From positions 248,001 to 312,000 of the forward strand of contig NZ_JAJUXI010000006.1 of assembly GCF_021390515.1 (NCBI RefSeq): DNA of 64,000 bases, given 5' to 3'. The notes beneath the pieces were generated by a model. It did not search any database. It worked only from the letters and a program-made list of their open reading frames with translations, and was not told the DNA's origin. This DNA is from Dyadobacter sp. CY326 (GTDB lineage: Bacteria; Bacteroidota; Bacteroidia; Cytophagales; Spirosomataceae). Every line of letters starts with the position of its first letter. Position 1 is the first letter of the stretch. Below are positions 1 to 9,072 of this stretch, piece after piece. Position numbers and translations under genes: made by a program.

Positions 1-2631
1 TTTTGCGGTTTCTGTCAACTTTCTGATTCATTAGTGGTTACTGACACGGACAGCATTTACGCTACGCTCTCGGAACCCGAAAAAAGATTTTCACGAAATG
101 CAGTCCTCGGACTCAAAGTGGCCGACGGGTTGGAAGCTTCTCTTTTTTCGTCCGAACCCGACGTTATCAACCCCATTAACATTGATGTAGACCACCGCGG
201 CAGGGTTTGGGCTTGCGAAGCCTATAATTATCGTCCTGCCGTTAATGGCAAGTCGGAGCTTGGGCAGGGTGATCGCATTGTGATTATGGAGGACAAAGAC
301 GGCGATGGCAAATCGGACGTTACCAAGGTTTTTTACCAAGGTCCCGAACTGAATGCGCCGCTGGGAATTTGGGTGATGGGTAACAAGGCAGTCGTTTCGC
401 AGAGTCCATATGTCTGGCTTTTTACGGACACCAATGGCGACGATAAAGCAGATACAAAAGAGGTTTTGTTTAAAGACATTGGCGGCGCACAAAACGATGC
501 GGGCGTCCACGCATTTGTTTTTGGTCCAGACGGTAAATTCTATTTCAACTTCGGAAATGCAGGAAGACAGCTTGTGGACGGTCAGGATCGTCCGTTGCTC
601 GATAAATATGAGCGACCGATCGATTTCAGACAATTTAAGCAAGGAGTGGTTTTCAGATGTGATCAGGACTTTACCCATGTTGAAATATTAGCAGAAAATT
701 TCCGGAATGGCTTTGAAGTGGCTGTCGACAGTTACGGAACCATGTGGCAATCCGATCAGGAGGAGCCTGGCAATGGTGGCGACCGCGTTTCTTATGTGAT
801 GGAAAATGGAAATTTTGGATACATTGATGAAATGACCGGTGCAAGCTGGCGTCTCAATAGGACCAATCTGGAAGATGAAATTCCGCGCAGACATTGGCAT
901 CAGAATGACCCGGGCGTTGTGCCGAATTTGATTGAAACTGGTTCGGGTTTTCCGATGGGCATGACAGTATATGAAGGCGATTTGCTTCCCCGCCAATATT
1001 GGGATCAGGTTTTACTTGCCGATGCTGGTCAACAAAATGTAAGCGGATTCCCAGTCGAAAGTGAGGGCGCAGGTTATAAATCAAAAGGAATTTTGCCGAT
1101 CGTCACAGGCACGCGTGACAAATGGTTTCGTCCTACGGACGTGTGCGTTGCGCCAGACGGCTCGCTCATTGTTTCGGATTGGTATGATCCCATTGTAGGC
1201 TCTCATAAAATGAAGGATAAAAGCCGGGGCAGAATATTTCGCATCGCGCCAACCGGCACGCTTTACAAGATTCCTGTTTTTGACTTAACCATTCCTGAGC
1301 AAGCTGTTAAGGCATTGCAAAGCCCCAATTTATCAACGCGTTACATGGCCTGGAATGCTTGCGTAAAGCATGGCTGGACCGCAGAGCCTTTCCTGGAAGA
1401 GCTTTTCCGATCGGTTAGTGTAAGTCCAAAGTTACGCGCGCGCGCATTGTGGGTGCTAAACCGGATCGAAGGGTTTAATTACCGAAATCTTGACATTGCA
1501 TTCAGAGAAATGAACCCGAACCTGAGGATCACAGCATTGCGTGCCGTTAGGCAGCGAAACAGCGATCCGACAGAATACATTAAAAGGCTCACTTCTGACC
1601 CTGATCCGCAGGTGCGCAGGGAATGTGCATTGGCGATCAACCATAACCATACTTACGAAGCATTGGACGTTTGGCTGCAACTGGCCAAGCAATATAAAGG
1701 AAATGACCGCTGGTCTGTGGAAGCGTTGAGTATTGGCGCTTATGATCAATGGGAGCGGATATTTCCAGCGTGGCTGGCTCGCGCAGGCGACAATCCGGTT
1801 GCCACGAGCGCCGGGAAAGACATTGTTTGGCTGGCAAGAACACGCCAGGCGATTCCTTATCTGACACAAGCGGCTGCGGATACAAGTGTTAGTTTCAAAA
1901 GCCGATTACGTTATTTCCGTGCATTTGATTTTTTCCACGCAGGTTATGAAAAATCGCAAGCCTTGCTGAATGTGATGACGGTGAATTCTTCGGATCGCAT
2001 TGAAGTGAGTAAGCTGGCATTATTGCATTTGGACAAATCTTTCGTAACCAACTCACAACAAGGACTTACCGCATTGAACAAACTCCTCGACGAAACCTAC
2101 GGAACAGAACATTACATTGACCTGATGACCCGCTACGAACTGGATTCTGAAATGGACAGGCTTTTCAAAATGGCTTTGGACAAATCAGGAGAAGTGGTGG
2201 GAAGGGACGCAGGCGCATTGCTGCTCGAACAGGCGGGGATTTCGTATGTCACACAAAAACTTGCGGGTTTGAGTGAAACGAAAAAATCAGCTTTGCTGGC
2301 TTCTTTGCAGACAGTCGGCAGTCCGGAGTCGGTTTATTTGTTGAGAAATACGGCATTGGATCCCAATGAGCCGGAATCTGTTCGGAAAAACGCGGCTAAA
2401 TATCTGGGAGCGAGCTGGCCCGGGGAAGAAGCGGTTGTAAAATTGCTGCGTGAGGACCGCGTTGCCGGTGAAGTTAAAGAGGCAACTTTGGAAGGGGTGA
2501 AAAATGCTTTCCGTGAAGAGATTAAGGCAGAACTTGCCCCTTATTTTCCTAAACCGAAAGAAGAGCAAATTGCAGAGCCGAGCAAGTCCGATAGCAAGAA
2601 AGATAGAAAAAGAAAACGCAGAAGAAGCTAG
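1..2631 (+). CDS. Membrane-bound dehydrogenase-like beta-propeller protein with HEAT repeats (5' end outside window)
   Basis: The reading frame is open from base 1, so the true start and probably a signal or lipoprotein sequence lie upstream; a GTG at 34 is the first possible internal start. Counting from that GTG, about residues 30-400 resemble the sugar (L-sorbosone/glucose) dehydrogenase-like beta-propeller found in putative membrane-bound dehydrogenases of Planctomycetes and Bacteroidota, with two Asp-rich calcium-type loops (DKDGDGKSD, DTNGDDKAD). About residues 420-820 are helical HEAT-like repeats. The C-terminus is a very basic tail (KKDRKRKRRRS). Many relatives continue into a c-type cytochrome, but no CxxCH motif is visible here. 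It lies 83 nt before a TIM-barrel isomerase-like gene, which fits sugar or polyol oxidation in the periplasm. The substrate is unknown; the family call is fairly sure. Confidence 0.75.
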   Translation, partial: FCGFCQLSDSLVVTDTDSIYATLSEPEKRFSRNAVLGLKVADGLEASLFSSEPDVINPINIDVDHRGRVWACEAYNYRPAVNGKSELGQGDRIVIMEDKDGDGKSDVTKVFYQGPELNAPLGIWVMGNKAVVSQSPYVWLFTDTNGDDKADTKEVLFKDIGGAQNDAGVHAFVFGPDGKFYFNFGNAGRQLVDGQDRPLLDKYERPIDFRQFKQGVVFRCDQDFTHVEILAENFRNGFEVAVDSYGTMWQSDQEEPGNGGDRVSYVMENGNFGYIDEMTGASWRLNRTNLEDEIPRRHWHQNDPGVVPNLIETGSGFPMGMTVYEGDLLPRQYWDQVLLADAGQQNVSGFPVESEGAGYKSKGILPIVTGTRDKWFRPTDVCVAPDGSLIVSDWYDPIVGSHKMKDKSRGRIFRIAPTGTLYKIPVFDLTIPEQAVKALQSPNLSTRYMAWNACVKHGWTAEPFLEELFRSVSVSPKLRARALWVLNRIEGFNYRNLDIAFREMNPNLRITALRAVRQRNSDPTEYIKRLTSDPDPQVRRECALAINHNHTYEALDVWLQLAKQYKGNDRWSVEALSIGAYDQWERIFPAWLARAGDNPVATSAGKDIVWLARTRQAIPYLTQAAADTSVSFKSRLRYFRAFDFFHAGYEKSQALLNVMTVNSSDRIEVSKLALLHLDKSFVTNSQQGLTALNKLLDETYGTEHYIDLMTRYELDSEMDRLFKMALDKSGEVVGRDAGALLLEQAGISYVTQKLAGLSETKKSALLASLQTVGSPESVYLLRNTALDPNEPESVRKNAAKYLGASWPGEEAVVKLLREDRVAGEVKEATLEGVKNAFREEIKAELAPYFPKPKEEQIAEPSKSDSKKDRKRKRRRS

Positions 2632-2714
2632 GGAATGTAAGTTTCCGGCCTGATTTGCGGTATATTTCCCGGCAGCGCATCTTTACATTGTTAAAAACAT
2701 AACGTAAAGAAAAT

Positions 2715-3635
2715 ATGCTCCGCAGAAATTTTGTAAAATCTTCACTTGGTTTGGCTGGTGCAGCGCTCGTAGCAGGAGAAGCTTTCGCTACTGCCCCAAT
2801 GGCCAAGAATAAATTCAAGCTTAAATACGCGTCTCACTTCGGCATGTTCCAAAACAGTGCAGGAAAAGACGTCATTGATCAGCTAAAATTTATGGCTGAC
2901 CAGGGATTTATGGCCATTGAAGATAATGGGATGATGGGCCGTCCGGTGGAGCAGCAGGAGGCGATTGCCAAAGAAATGACGCGCCTGGGCATGCAAATGG
3001 GCGTTTTTGTAGTTGATAAAGGAGGAAACGGAGCCAACACATTGGCAGCCGGCAAGCAGGAATACATTGATATTTTCTTGAATGGCTGTAAAAAAGCAGT
3101 CGAAGTTGCCAAGCGCGTGAATGCGAAATGGATGACCGTTGTGCCGGGTGATTTTGAAAGAAATCTGCCGATCGGCGTGCAAACCGGTAATGTGATCGAT
3201 GCTTTGCGCCGCGGAGCTGAAATTCTTGAACCGCATGGGATGGTGATGGTTTTGGAGCCACTGAGCGATTCGCCGAACCTGTTCCTGCGCACATCCGACC
3301 AGACTTACGAGATCTGTCGCGGTGTCAATAGCAAGTCTTGTAAAATCCTATACGACATTTACCACATGCAGAAAAACGAAGGACGTTTGCTTTACAACAT
3401 TGACCGCACTTGGAGTGAAATCGATTATTTCCAGATTGGAGATGAGCCGGGCCGTAAGGAGCCAACAACAGGTGAAATTAATTACAAAAACATTTTCAAA
3501 TACATTTACGACCGCAGCAAAAAGGAAAACAAGTCGTTCATTATGGGCATGGAACACGGTAATTTTTCACCGGGTAAGGAAGGTGAAGAAGCGCTGATTA
3601 AGGCTTATGTTGAAAGCGATAACTTTGCAATTTAA
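2715..3635 (+). CDS. Exported hydroxypyruvate isomerase-like TIM-barrel protein
   Basis: This 306-residue protein belongs to the xylose isomerase-like TIM-barrel superfamily and most resembles hydroxypyruvate isomerase. The N-terminus (LRRNFVKSSLGLAGAALVAG) is a twin-arginine-type signal, so it probably works in the periplasm, unlike classical cytosolic Hyi. Candidate metal and catalytic residues are visible in order: Glu in VLEPLSD, Asp and His in YDIYHMQ, a QIGDEPGRKEPTTGE stretch, and Glu in GMEHG. It follows the dehydrogenase-like gene by 83 nt and ends at a strong hairpin terminator, so the two may form one unit. The natural substrate cannot be told from sequence; a role in isomerising an oxidised sugar product is inference. 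Confidence 0.8.
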   Translation: MLRRNFVKSSLGLAGAALVAGEAFATAPMAKNKFKLKYASHFGMFQNSAGKDVIDQLKFMADQGFMAIEDNGMMGRPVEQQEAIAKEMTRLGMQMGVFVVDKGGNGANTLAAGKQEYIDIFLNGCKKAVEVAKRVNAKWMTVVPGDFERNLPIGVQTGNVIDALRRGAEILEPHGMVMVLEPLSDSPNLFLRTSDQTYEICRGVNSKSCKILYDIYHMQKNEGRLLYNIDRTWSEIDYFQIGDEPGRKEPTTGEINYKNIFKYIYDRSKKENKSFIMGMEHGNFSPGKEGEEALIKAYVESDNFAI

Positions 3636-3664
3636 GCAGCCTATTTTTGATTTTGATATAACAA

Positions 3665-3708
3665 AAAAACACCGGATCGTATTCATTACGATCCGGTGTT
3701 TTTGCTCT
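3665..3708. terminator. Bidirectional intrinsic terminator
   Basis: The arms 3665-3681 and 3687-3703 are perfect reverse complements (17 bp, core CACCGGATCGTA) around a 5-nt loop. A runs on the left and T runs on the right let it work on both strands. It sits between the converging TIM-barrel and glycogen-binding-domain genes. Confidence 0.85.
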
Positions 3709-3725
3709 TAATGGCTGATAATCAG

Positions 3726-4037
3726 TTACAATACAACAACTGAATTTTCAACTGTCTCATCAACGCCAGCAGCTACATATTTGTCTGCTTCCCAATCATT
3801 TTCCCATTTCGCGTCATCCAAAATGTAACGGAATTGATACTCACCTGATGCAAGTTCAAGACTTGTTTTGAAAGAGCCGTCTTTCTGCTTTTTCAATGCA
3901 ATTGCTTCCTCAGGATTCCATCCGTTAAACTCGCCAACAAGCGCAACTTTTTTTGCTTCAACTGCTGCTTCTGCTGGAACTGTAAATGTTACTTTGTAAA
4001 CTGATTTACTTTTTACAAACTGCTTAGTTAATGCCAT
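3726..4037 (-). CDS. Isoamylase early-set / glycogen-binding-like domain protein
   Basis: This 103-residue protein is a stand-alone immunoglobulin-like domain of the isoamylase N-terminal (CBM48/AMPK glycogen-binding) type. The hallmark segments are VALVGEFNGWNPEE, the GSFKTSLELASGEYQFRYILDD strand pair (in two parts) and DKYVAAG. Family members bind alpha-glucans such as glycogen, usually fused to glycogen branching or debranching enzymes; single-domain versions are common in Bacteroidota and their role is not established. There is no signal peptide, so it is probably cytosolic. It is transcribed alone and faces the TIM-barrel gene across a shared terminator. The domain call is secure; a role in glycogen regulation is inference. 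Confidence 0.85.
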   Translation of the reverse strand: MALTKQFVKSKSVYKVTFTVPAEAAVEAKKVALVGEFNGWNPEEAIALKKQKDGSFKTSLELASGEYQFRYILDDAKWENDWEADKYVAAGVDETVENSVVVL

Positions 4038-4185
4038 GATTATGTAGTGTTAAATAGTTGATGAGACAAATATACAATCAAAAAATCTTCAAATCAATGA
4101 ATATCAATATCATATAGGTATTTCATCTTCGAATAATTATAGTTAACGTGCGTGCGGGCTTTTGTGTTTTCTTATCGGCTCACAA

Positions 4186-6447
4186 TTAGCGCAACGTATA
4201 TCGCAGACCGAGAAAGCCCCTGATGCCCTGATTAGGCGCAAAAACGTATGATGGATCGAATGTCAACCGATAGGGATTATCGGGCGTTGCGAGCACTTGT
4301 CCATGTTCATCAAATTTTACATTTTTATCAAAAGGGTCATTGGATCGGGCAATAGAATTGGCTGGCGGAGTAAAATTTAACAGGTTTTTGACGCCGCCGT
4401 ATATTTCCAGACCATTGTCAAACTTCTTGGTAATCTGAATGTTTTGCAACGACCACACAGGTGAAATGCGTGCCCGCGGATCGTCCTCGCTAAGGATCGG
4501 CAAGCGCATGGGTCCGTAAATGTTTCCGGTATAATCCACCGACAAACCTGCCCGTTGAAACTCATAGGAGACCGACCAAACTCCCGTGTATTTTTCAGTC
4601 AAAACCGGACGAAAACGAACGCCATTCTCTTTCTGGAAATTTTCCATATAAGTCCCGCCTGCGATGATTTTTAGCGGAAAAGGAAAATTAAAATCCAGAT
4701 TCAGATTAACACCTTTTGAAACCGCATAACCATCCAGATTGTCATAAATGATCTCATTCGGATTTGTATCGTAATCTGGCAGAATGCGGTTGGTGAAATG
4801 CGTGTAAAAAACCGATGCGTCAAATCCTATGAACGAGCTTCCCGTTACGATCTTTTTCACGAAATTTACATTCACATTCCAGCTTTGCTCGGGATTAAGC
4901 GCTTCCTTCAAAATCACCTGCCGCGAGCCCGTCAATGCAGCGTGATCTTCGGTAAATAAATTGACAATCCTGAATCCGCGTCCGACGTTCAGGCGAACGA
5001 CGTCGGTCTGGTTGAATTTGTACTTATAAGCCAGTCGCGGTGTGAAAATGCTTCCGTGGCGGCTGTTATAGTCGTATCTCGCACCTAGCAGCACAGAATG
5101 CGCGCCTGCTTTAATTTCGTCCTGCACAAAAATCCCGGGTAAAAATATCTTATCGGGATGGTCTTTCCCGTCCACAAAGCGCGTGGCGGTTGTGTTGTCA
5201 TTATAGAAAGTGTAACGCAGGGGAGTTCCAAAAAGGAGGTTATGGCTCCCAATTTCTTTGTCCCACAACAATTGCGCAAAAGCTATTTTTTGATCCGCAT
5301 TGAAAAGCACGTGGCCATAAGTAGAATTCTGGTTATGCGAGCTGAATGAATATTGCAGCGTTACTTTTTCGGTCGTCGGAAGCTGATAAGTGCCCAGGAC
5401 TTCAAAGCGTTTGGTGTAAATGCTTTCGCCGTAAACGTCTGTCCCGCCGCGATAGGTTTTGTTCCAATTCATCTGCCCGCCCCAGCGATCTTCATAATAA
5501 TAGCGCGCAGCAATGCTCGCAAGCCGGTTATCCTTCCGGTTAAAAGACCATTTGTTAAAAATCGAAATGCGGTTTTGTAAAGTCAGGTCTGTAAAACCGT
5601 CTTTATTGTTGTCAATTGGATTTTGATAATTGAAATAACTGACGCCCAAAAGCGAGCTGGCTTTCGCTCCAGCATTGAATTTGAAACCTAAATCAACATT
5701 ATAATCCAGCCAAGACGTGCTGAATGCATCCGCGGAGAATACGGGCGCTTTCGATGGATTTTTCGTAATAATATTGATGAGTCCGCCGACAGCCTCAGAG
5801 CCATAAAGTGTTGATGCTGGCCCTTTTACAATTTCAACCCGTTCAATCAAGCTGTTCGGGATTCCCGATAAGCCATAAACGGTGGATAGCCCGCTCACCA
5901 TCGGCATGCCATCGATGAGCACCATTGTGTAAGGCCCTTCCAACCCGTTAATGTGAATGTCGCCCGTGCTGCAAACATTGCAATTGAGCTGCGGCCTTAC
6001 GCCATTGACATAACTAAGTCCTTCAAAAATGCTTGGAACCGGGTTTTTGTAAATGAATTTTGCTGTAATAATGTCAACCGGAACGGGGCTGTCCAACTTC
6101 GAAACTTCCTTCATGGTCCCCGTCACCACAACTTCGTCCAGTGCATTGGCTCCCGGCTTCATGACGAAATTACGAATCACATCTCGCTCGATCCTGACAT
6201 TCTTTTCCGTAATGGAAGGCATGGAGATGAAGCTGACCCGAAGCGTGTAACTGCCTTTCGGAATGCCGACAATGCGGTAATTGCCTGATGAGTCCGCCGT
6301 CGCACCAATTTTCAACTCATTAATATAGACCGAAGCGCCAAATCCCGGTTCCGATCCATCCGCCAAAGTGATATTTCCGGACAAGCTGTGCTGTGCAAGT
6401 AAGGACCTTGAAAGTGTGCATAAAAGAATCAGTATGAGTGTCTTCAT
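4186..6447 (-). CDS. TonB-dependent receptor with carboxypeptidase-regulatory-like domain
   Basis: This 753-residue outer-membrane receptor starts with a signal peptide (cleavage near SLLAQ), followed by a carboxypeptidase-regulatory-like beta-sandwich (about 21-100), a plug domain (about 105-230, from EVVVTGT to VKGPASTLYGSEAVGGLINI) and a 22-strand-type barrel to the end. It resembles the BtuB/FepA-like group of ferric siderophore and cobalamin receptors and not SusC. The plug carries a CNVC pair ahead of DIHINGLEGPYT, an unusual place for two cysteines. The last residue is Arg (GLRYTLR) and not the common aromatic residue. No SusD, siderophore or TonB genes adjoin it, so the ligand is open. 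The 194-nt upstream region is AT-rich with no clear Fur-like site. Confidence 0.88.
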   Translation of the reverse strand: MKTLILILLCTLSRSLLAQHSLSGNITLADGSEPGFGASVYINELKIGATADSSGNYRIVGIPKGSYTLRVSFISMPSITEKNVRIERDVIRNFVMKPGANALDEVVVTGTMKEVSKLDSPVPVDIITAKFIYKNPVPSIFEGLSYVNGVRPQLNCNVCSTGDIHINGLEGPYTMVLIDGMPMVSGLSTVYGLSGIPNSLIERVEIVKGPASTLYGSEAVGGLINIITKNPSKAPVFSADAFSTSWLDYNVDLGFKFNAGAKASSLLGVSYFNYQNPIDNNKDGFTDLTLQNRISIFNKWSFNRKDNRLASIAARYYYEDRWGGQMNWNKTYRGGTDVYGESIYTKRFEVLGTYQLPTTEKVTLQYSFSSHNQNSTYGHVLFNADQKIAFAQLLWDKEIGSHNLLFGTPLRYTFYNDNTTATRFVDGKDHPDKIFLPGIFVQDEIKAGAHSVLLGARYDYNSRHGSIFTPRLAYKYKFNQTDVVRLNVGRGFRIVNLFTEDHAALTGSRQVILKEALNPEQSWNVNVNFVKKIVTGSSFIGFDASVFYTHFTNRILPDYDTNPNEIIYDNLDGYAVSKGVNLNLDFNFPFPLKIIAGGTYMENFQKENGVRFRPVLTEKYTGVWSVSYEFQRAGLSVDYTGNIYGPMRLPILSEDDPRARISPVWSLQNIQITKKFDNGLEIYGGVKNLLNFTPPANSIARSNDPFDKNVKFDEHGQVLATPDNPYRLTFDPSYVFAPNQGIRGFLGLRYTLR

Positions 6448-6641
6448 ATAAGCTTAATCTTTGTTTTAACTTTTCCTTAATAATAATTTAGGTAAATCTA
6501 AAAATATTATTCCATAAACAATAACTTATGATTCGACGCATTAAAATTTTTGGAAACTTAATGTGGACTGATTTCAGTTAGCTAGATTGCAAGCGCTGGA
6601 AGTAATTTCTTGATGTTTAAACCAGAAAAACCCACTGAACT

Positions 6642-7052
6642 ATGCTGAAAAAATTTTTGAAACCGATAAAGCTTCCCGCTTCTGGGGATTGGGGTGTTTT
6701 GATTTTGCGGGTAGGATTTTCCCTGCTCATGATCACGCACGGGTACGCGAAACTGTCAAGACTGCTGAGCGGAGATCATTCATTTGCAGATCCTATTGGA
6801 ATAGGGGAAGAACTGTCGCTCTACCTAACGATTTTTGCTGAGTTTGGCTGCTCCATTTTGCTTGTTCTTGGGCTATTTAGTCGGGCGGCGCTCGTTCCCT
6901 TGATTTTCACAATGGCAGTTGTGTTACTTGTAGTTCATGCGGAAGATCCGTTTGACAAGAAAGAACACGCATTGTCTTTCCTGATCGTCTATGTAACGCT
7001 CTTTTTGACCGGTCCCGGTCGTTTTTCAGTGGATAGCGGTTTATATAAATGA
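6642..7052 (+). CDS. DoxX family inner-membrane protein
   Basis: This 136-residue protein has four predicted membrane helices and the DoxX-family pattern: LILRVGFSLLMITHGYAKL near the start, then FAEFGCSILLVLGLFSR, a helix with a conserved HAEDPF, and a last helix ending in LTGPGRFSVD. DoxX proteins are small quinone-pathway or redox-associated membrane proteins whose exact reaction is mostly unknown. It is divergent from the TonB receptor gene and single, and its stop codon merges into an intrinsic terminator. No substrate can be inferred from the neighbours. Confidence 0.85.
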   Translation: MLKKFLKPIKLPASGDWGVLILRVGFSLLMITHGYAKLSRLLSGDHSFADPIGIGEELSLYLTIFAEFGCSILLVLGLFSRAALVPLIFTMAVVLLVVHAEDPFDKKEHALSFLIVYVTLFLTGPGRFSVDSGLYK

Positions 7053-7085
7053 AAAGAGCGCTTCCATGGCGGAAGCGCTCTTTTT
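7052..7085. terminator. Bidirectional intrinsic terminator
   Basis: The arms 7052-7065 and 7071-7084 pair perfectly (AGAGCGCTTCC core) with a 5-nt loop and flanking A and T runs. It overlaps the doxX stop codon and separates it from the converging aldo/keto reductase gene. Confidence 0.85.
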
Positions 7086-7107
7086 CCTATCAATATTGTG
7101 ACTTAAC

Positions 7108-8079
7108 CTATTGAGACCATTGCGTAGGCGAGCGGTCCCAGCGGTGGGTTTTCAGCTTTTCCGCAACTGCCGCATCCAATAATTTGCCATCGCTAACAGA
7201 AACGTTGGATCTCACGTGAGGCAATTTACGCATGCCCGGAATGGTCGTATGCACATCGGGATTATTCAAAATAAACCTTAAAGCCAGCTCCGGCATTGTC
7301 ATTCCTTCCGGGATGTCCGCCTTCAAAGCTTCGGCATGATCGACACTCGAATTCAGGTTTTCAGGCACGAAGTAAGTCGAGCGCCAGTCGTCGGCAGGGA
7401 AAGTTGTTTCCTTTGTCAATGTTCCGGTTAATGTGCCTTCATCAAACGGCACGCGCGCGATAACGCCGATGTCCAGTTTTTTACAAAGCGGAAATAGATT
7501 GTCTTCCGGCGCCTGGTCAAAAATGTTATAAATCACCTGCACGGCGTCAATAAGCCCCGTTTCAAGCGTTTGCAGCACATTGCCTGGTTCCCAGCGGTTT
7601 ACGCTGATGCCCCAGCGTTCCACTTTTCCTTCCCGGGTCAATTTTTGAATGGCTTCTTTCCACTCGTCTTCCTCTGCCCACGTATCTTCCCAAACATGGA
7701 ATTGAAGCAGGTCAATACGTTCTGTGCCGAGGTTTTGAAGGCTTTTTTCTGTGTATTCGACAATGTAATCCGCAGGAAAAACGTCAGATAAAGATGAACC
7801 TGGTTTGGAAGGCCATTGACGGTTTTTTGGCGGAATTTTTGTTGCTGCATATAATTTGCGGTCCGGATAGCGGCGGATGAGGTCGCCCAAAATGCGCTCA
7901 CTAAGCCCTTCTCCATAACCCCACGCAGTGTCAAAAAAATTGACGCCAGACTCAACGGCAAGGTTAAGCGAGTCATCTGTTTCCTTGCGGTCAGAGCCGG
8001 TCCAGCCCGCAAGTCCCCACATTCCGTAACCTATTTCGCTGATTTGCCAGCCACTACGCCCAAAACGACGGTTTTGCAT
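7108..8079 (-). CDS. Aldo/keto reductase
   Basis: This 323-residue cytosolic NAD(P)H-dependent oxidoreductase of the aldo/keto reductase (TIM-barrel) superfamily has the catalytic tetrad in place: Asp50 and Tyr55 (FFDTAWGYGEG), Lys81 (AATKIPP) and His128 (LLQFHVW). The C-terminal part has ALRFILNNPDVHTTIPGM, typical of the YghZ/YajO-like group. The start ATG gives the usual family N-terminus (MQNRRFGRSGWQISEIGYG). The gene is divergent from an M23 peptidase gene and transcribed alone. The substrate is a small carbonyl compound of unknown identity. Confidence 0.9.
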   Translation of the reverse strand: MQNRRFGRSGWQISEIGYGMWGLAGWTGSDRKETDDSLNLAVESGVNFFDTAWGYGEGLSERILGDLIRRYPDRKLYAATKIPPKNRQWPSKPGSSLSDVFPADYIVEYTEKSLQNLGTERIDLLQFHVWEDTWAEEDEWKEAIQKLTREGKVERWGISVNRWEPGNVLQTLETGLIDAVQVIYNIFDQAPEDNLFPLCKKLDIGVIARVPFDEGTLTGTLTKETTFPADDWRSTYFVPENLNSSVDHAEALKADIPEGMTMPELALRFILNNPDVHTTIPGMRKLPHVRSNVSVSDGKLLDAAVAEKLKTHRWDRSPTQWSQ

Positions 8080-8143
8080 TGTATAGTAAATTTAGTGTTC
8101 CTGTTTTAAAGCGTTTGATCGCGTCTTTTTAATGTTTAAGAAA

Positions 8144-8151
8144 TACATTTG
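8144..8151 (+). promoter_or_regulatory. Candidate Bacteroidota -7 element (TACATTTG)
   Basis: This is an exact match to TAnnTTTG, 70 nt before the ATG of the M23 peptidase gene. The nearest upstream TTTG (8114) is 26 nt away, longer than the usual spacing, so only the -7 half is well supported. Confidence 0.35.
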
Positions 8152-8221
8152 TAGAATTTTAAGTTCATAAAGTTGAGATAACGTTCTTCAATAAAACTTG
8201 TAAGTGAGAGACAAAGGGTTG

Positions 8222-9004
8222 ATGGTAAAAGCATTGTTGATGACAATAAAAAGAATGGTCGGAATTGTGTTGATCCTCAGCATTTCCGGCTGGATAAATG
8301 AAAGCGAACCTTCCGAAAAATTAAGTGAATCCTGTGCCGCATTCCACCAGATCCAGATGGATATCCGGGACGATGTGATTTCGCCGGACTCCGCAAGGGC
8401 AGCCTTTCGGGCTGTTATGCAGCAGCTAAGAGCCGAATTCAAAAGAGATACATGTCACGCCATTGATTCTGCTTATTTTGTTTATCCTGTCAAAAACTAC
8501 ACCGCCCGAGAATCTGTCGGCGGCCGCGGAAAGGGTTATCGGGCTGATGGTTTCGACCTTTTTGATAACAATGTAAAAGGAAGCCATCCGGCGCATGATT
8601 TGTTTATCAAAGACAAAGACCAGGATAATCTCGACGATCGCACCTGGAAACCCGTTGATGTGCTTGCATTTACATCCGGCATTGTCCTGGCAACGGAAAC
8701 TGGCTGGAAGTTTGACAGTGAATATCGGGGCGGGAACTGGATATGGATTTATGATCCGTGCCTCGACGGCGTCTTTTATTATGCACACAACAACATCATT
8801 GAAGTGCAACCCGGACAATGGGTGAATGCAGGCGATAAAATTGCAGAAATGGGACGTTCGGGTTATAATGCTTATCAAAAACGCTCGCCGACGCATTTGC
8901 ATTTAATGTTCCTGCAACTCGACGAATATGGCATGCCGCTTCCCGTCAACACTTACGACTGGATGCTCATGGCAACTACAAAAGGGAGCTCGCCGGATGA
9001 ATGA
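8222..9004 (+). CDS. M23 family (LytM-type) metallopeptidase, exported
   Basis: This 260-residue protein (from the ATG at 8222) has a zinc peptidase domain of the M23/LytM family, which cuts peptide cross-bridges in peptidoglycan or regulates cell-wall enzymes. Zinc ligands fit His122-x3-Asp126 (SHPAHDLF) and His227 of the HLHL motif (His225-x-His227), with His189 (YYAH) as the catalytic partner. The N-terminus is a hydrophobic signal or anchor (VGIVLILSISGWI). I prefer the ATG at 8222: a GTG at 8204 follows a TAA directly and lacks any purine-rich site, while 8222 is preceded by ACAAAGGG. It stands alone between a divergent aldo/keto reductase and a PLP enzyme. The exact cell-wall role is not determined by context. 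Confidence 0.85.
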   Translation: MVKALLMTIKRMVGIVLILSISGWINESEPSEKLSESCAAFHQIQMDIRDDVISPDSARAAFRAVMQQLRAEFKRDTCHAIDSAYFVYPVKNYTARESVGGRGKGYRADGFDLFDNNVKGSHPAHDLFIKDKDQDNLDDRTWKPVDVLAFTSGIVLATETGWKFDSEYRGGNWIWIYDPCLDGVFYYAHNNIIEVQPGQWVNAGDKIAEMGRSGYNAYQKRSPTHLHLMFLQLDEYGMPLPVNTYDWMLMATTKGSSPDE

Positions 9005-9072
9005 TTGGGATTGATGCTATTTAATTAATAAATTGTAGCTCACTCTATTACTATCCCGAAAACCTGATTTTT

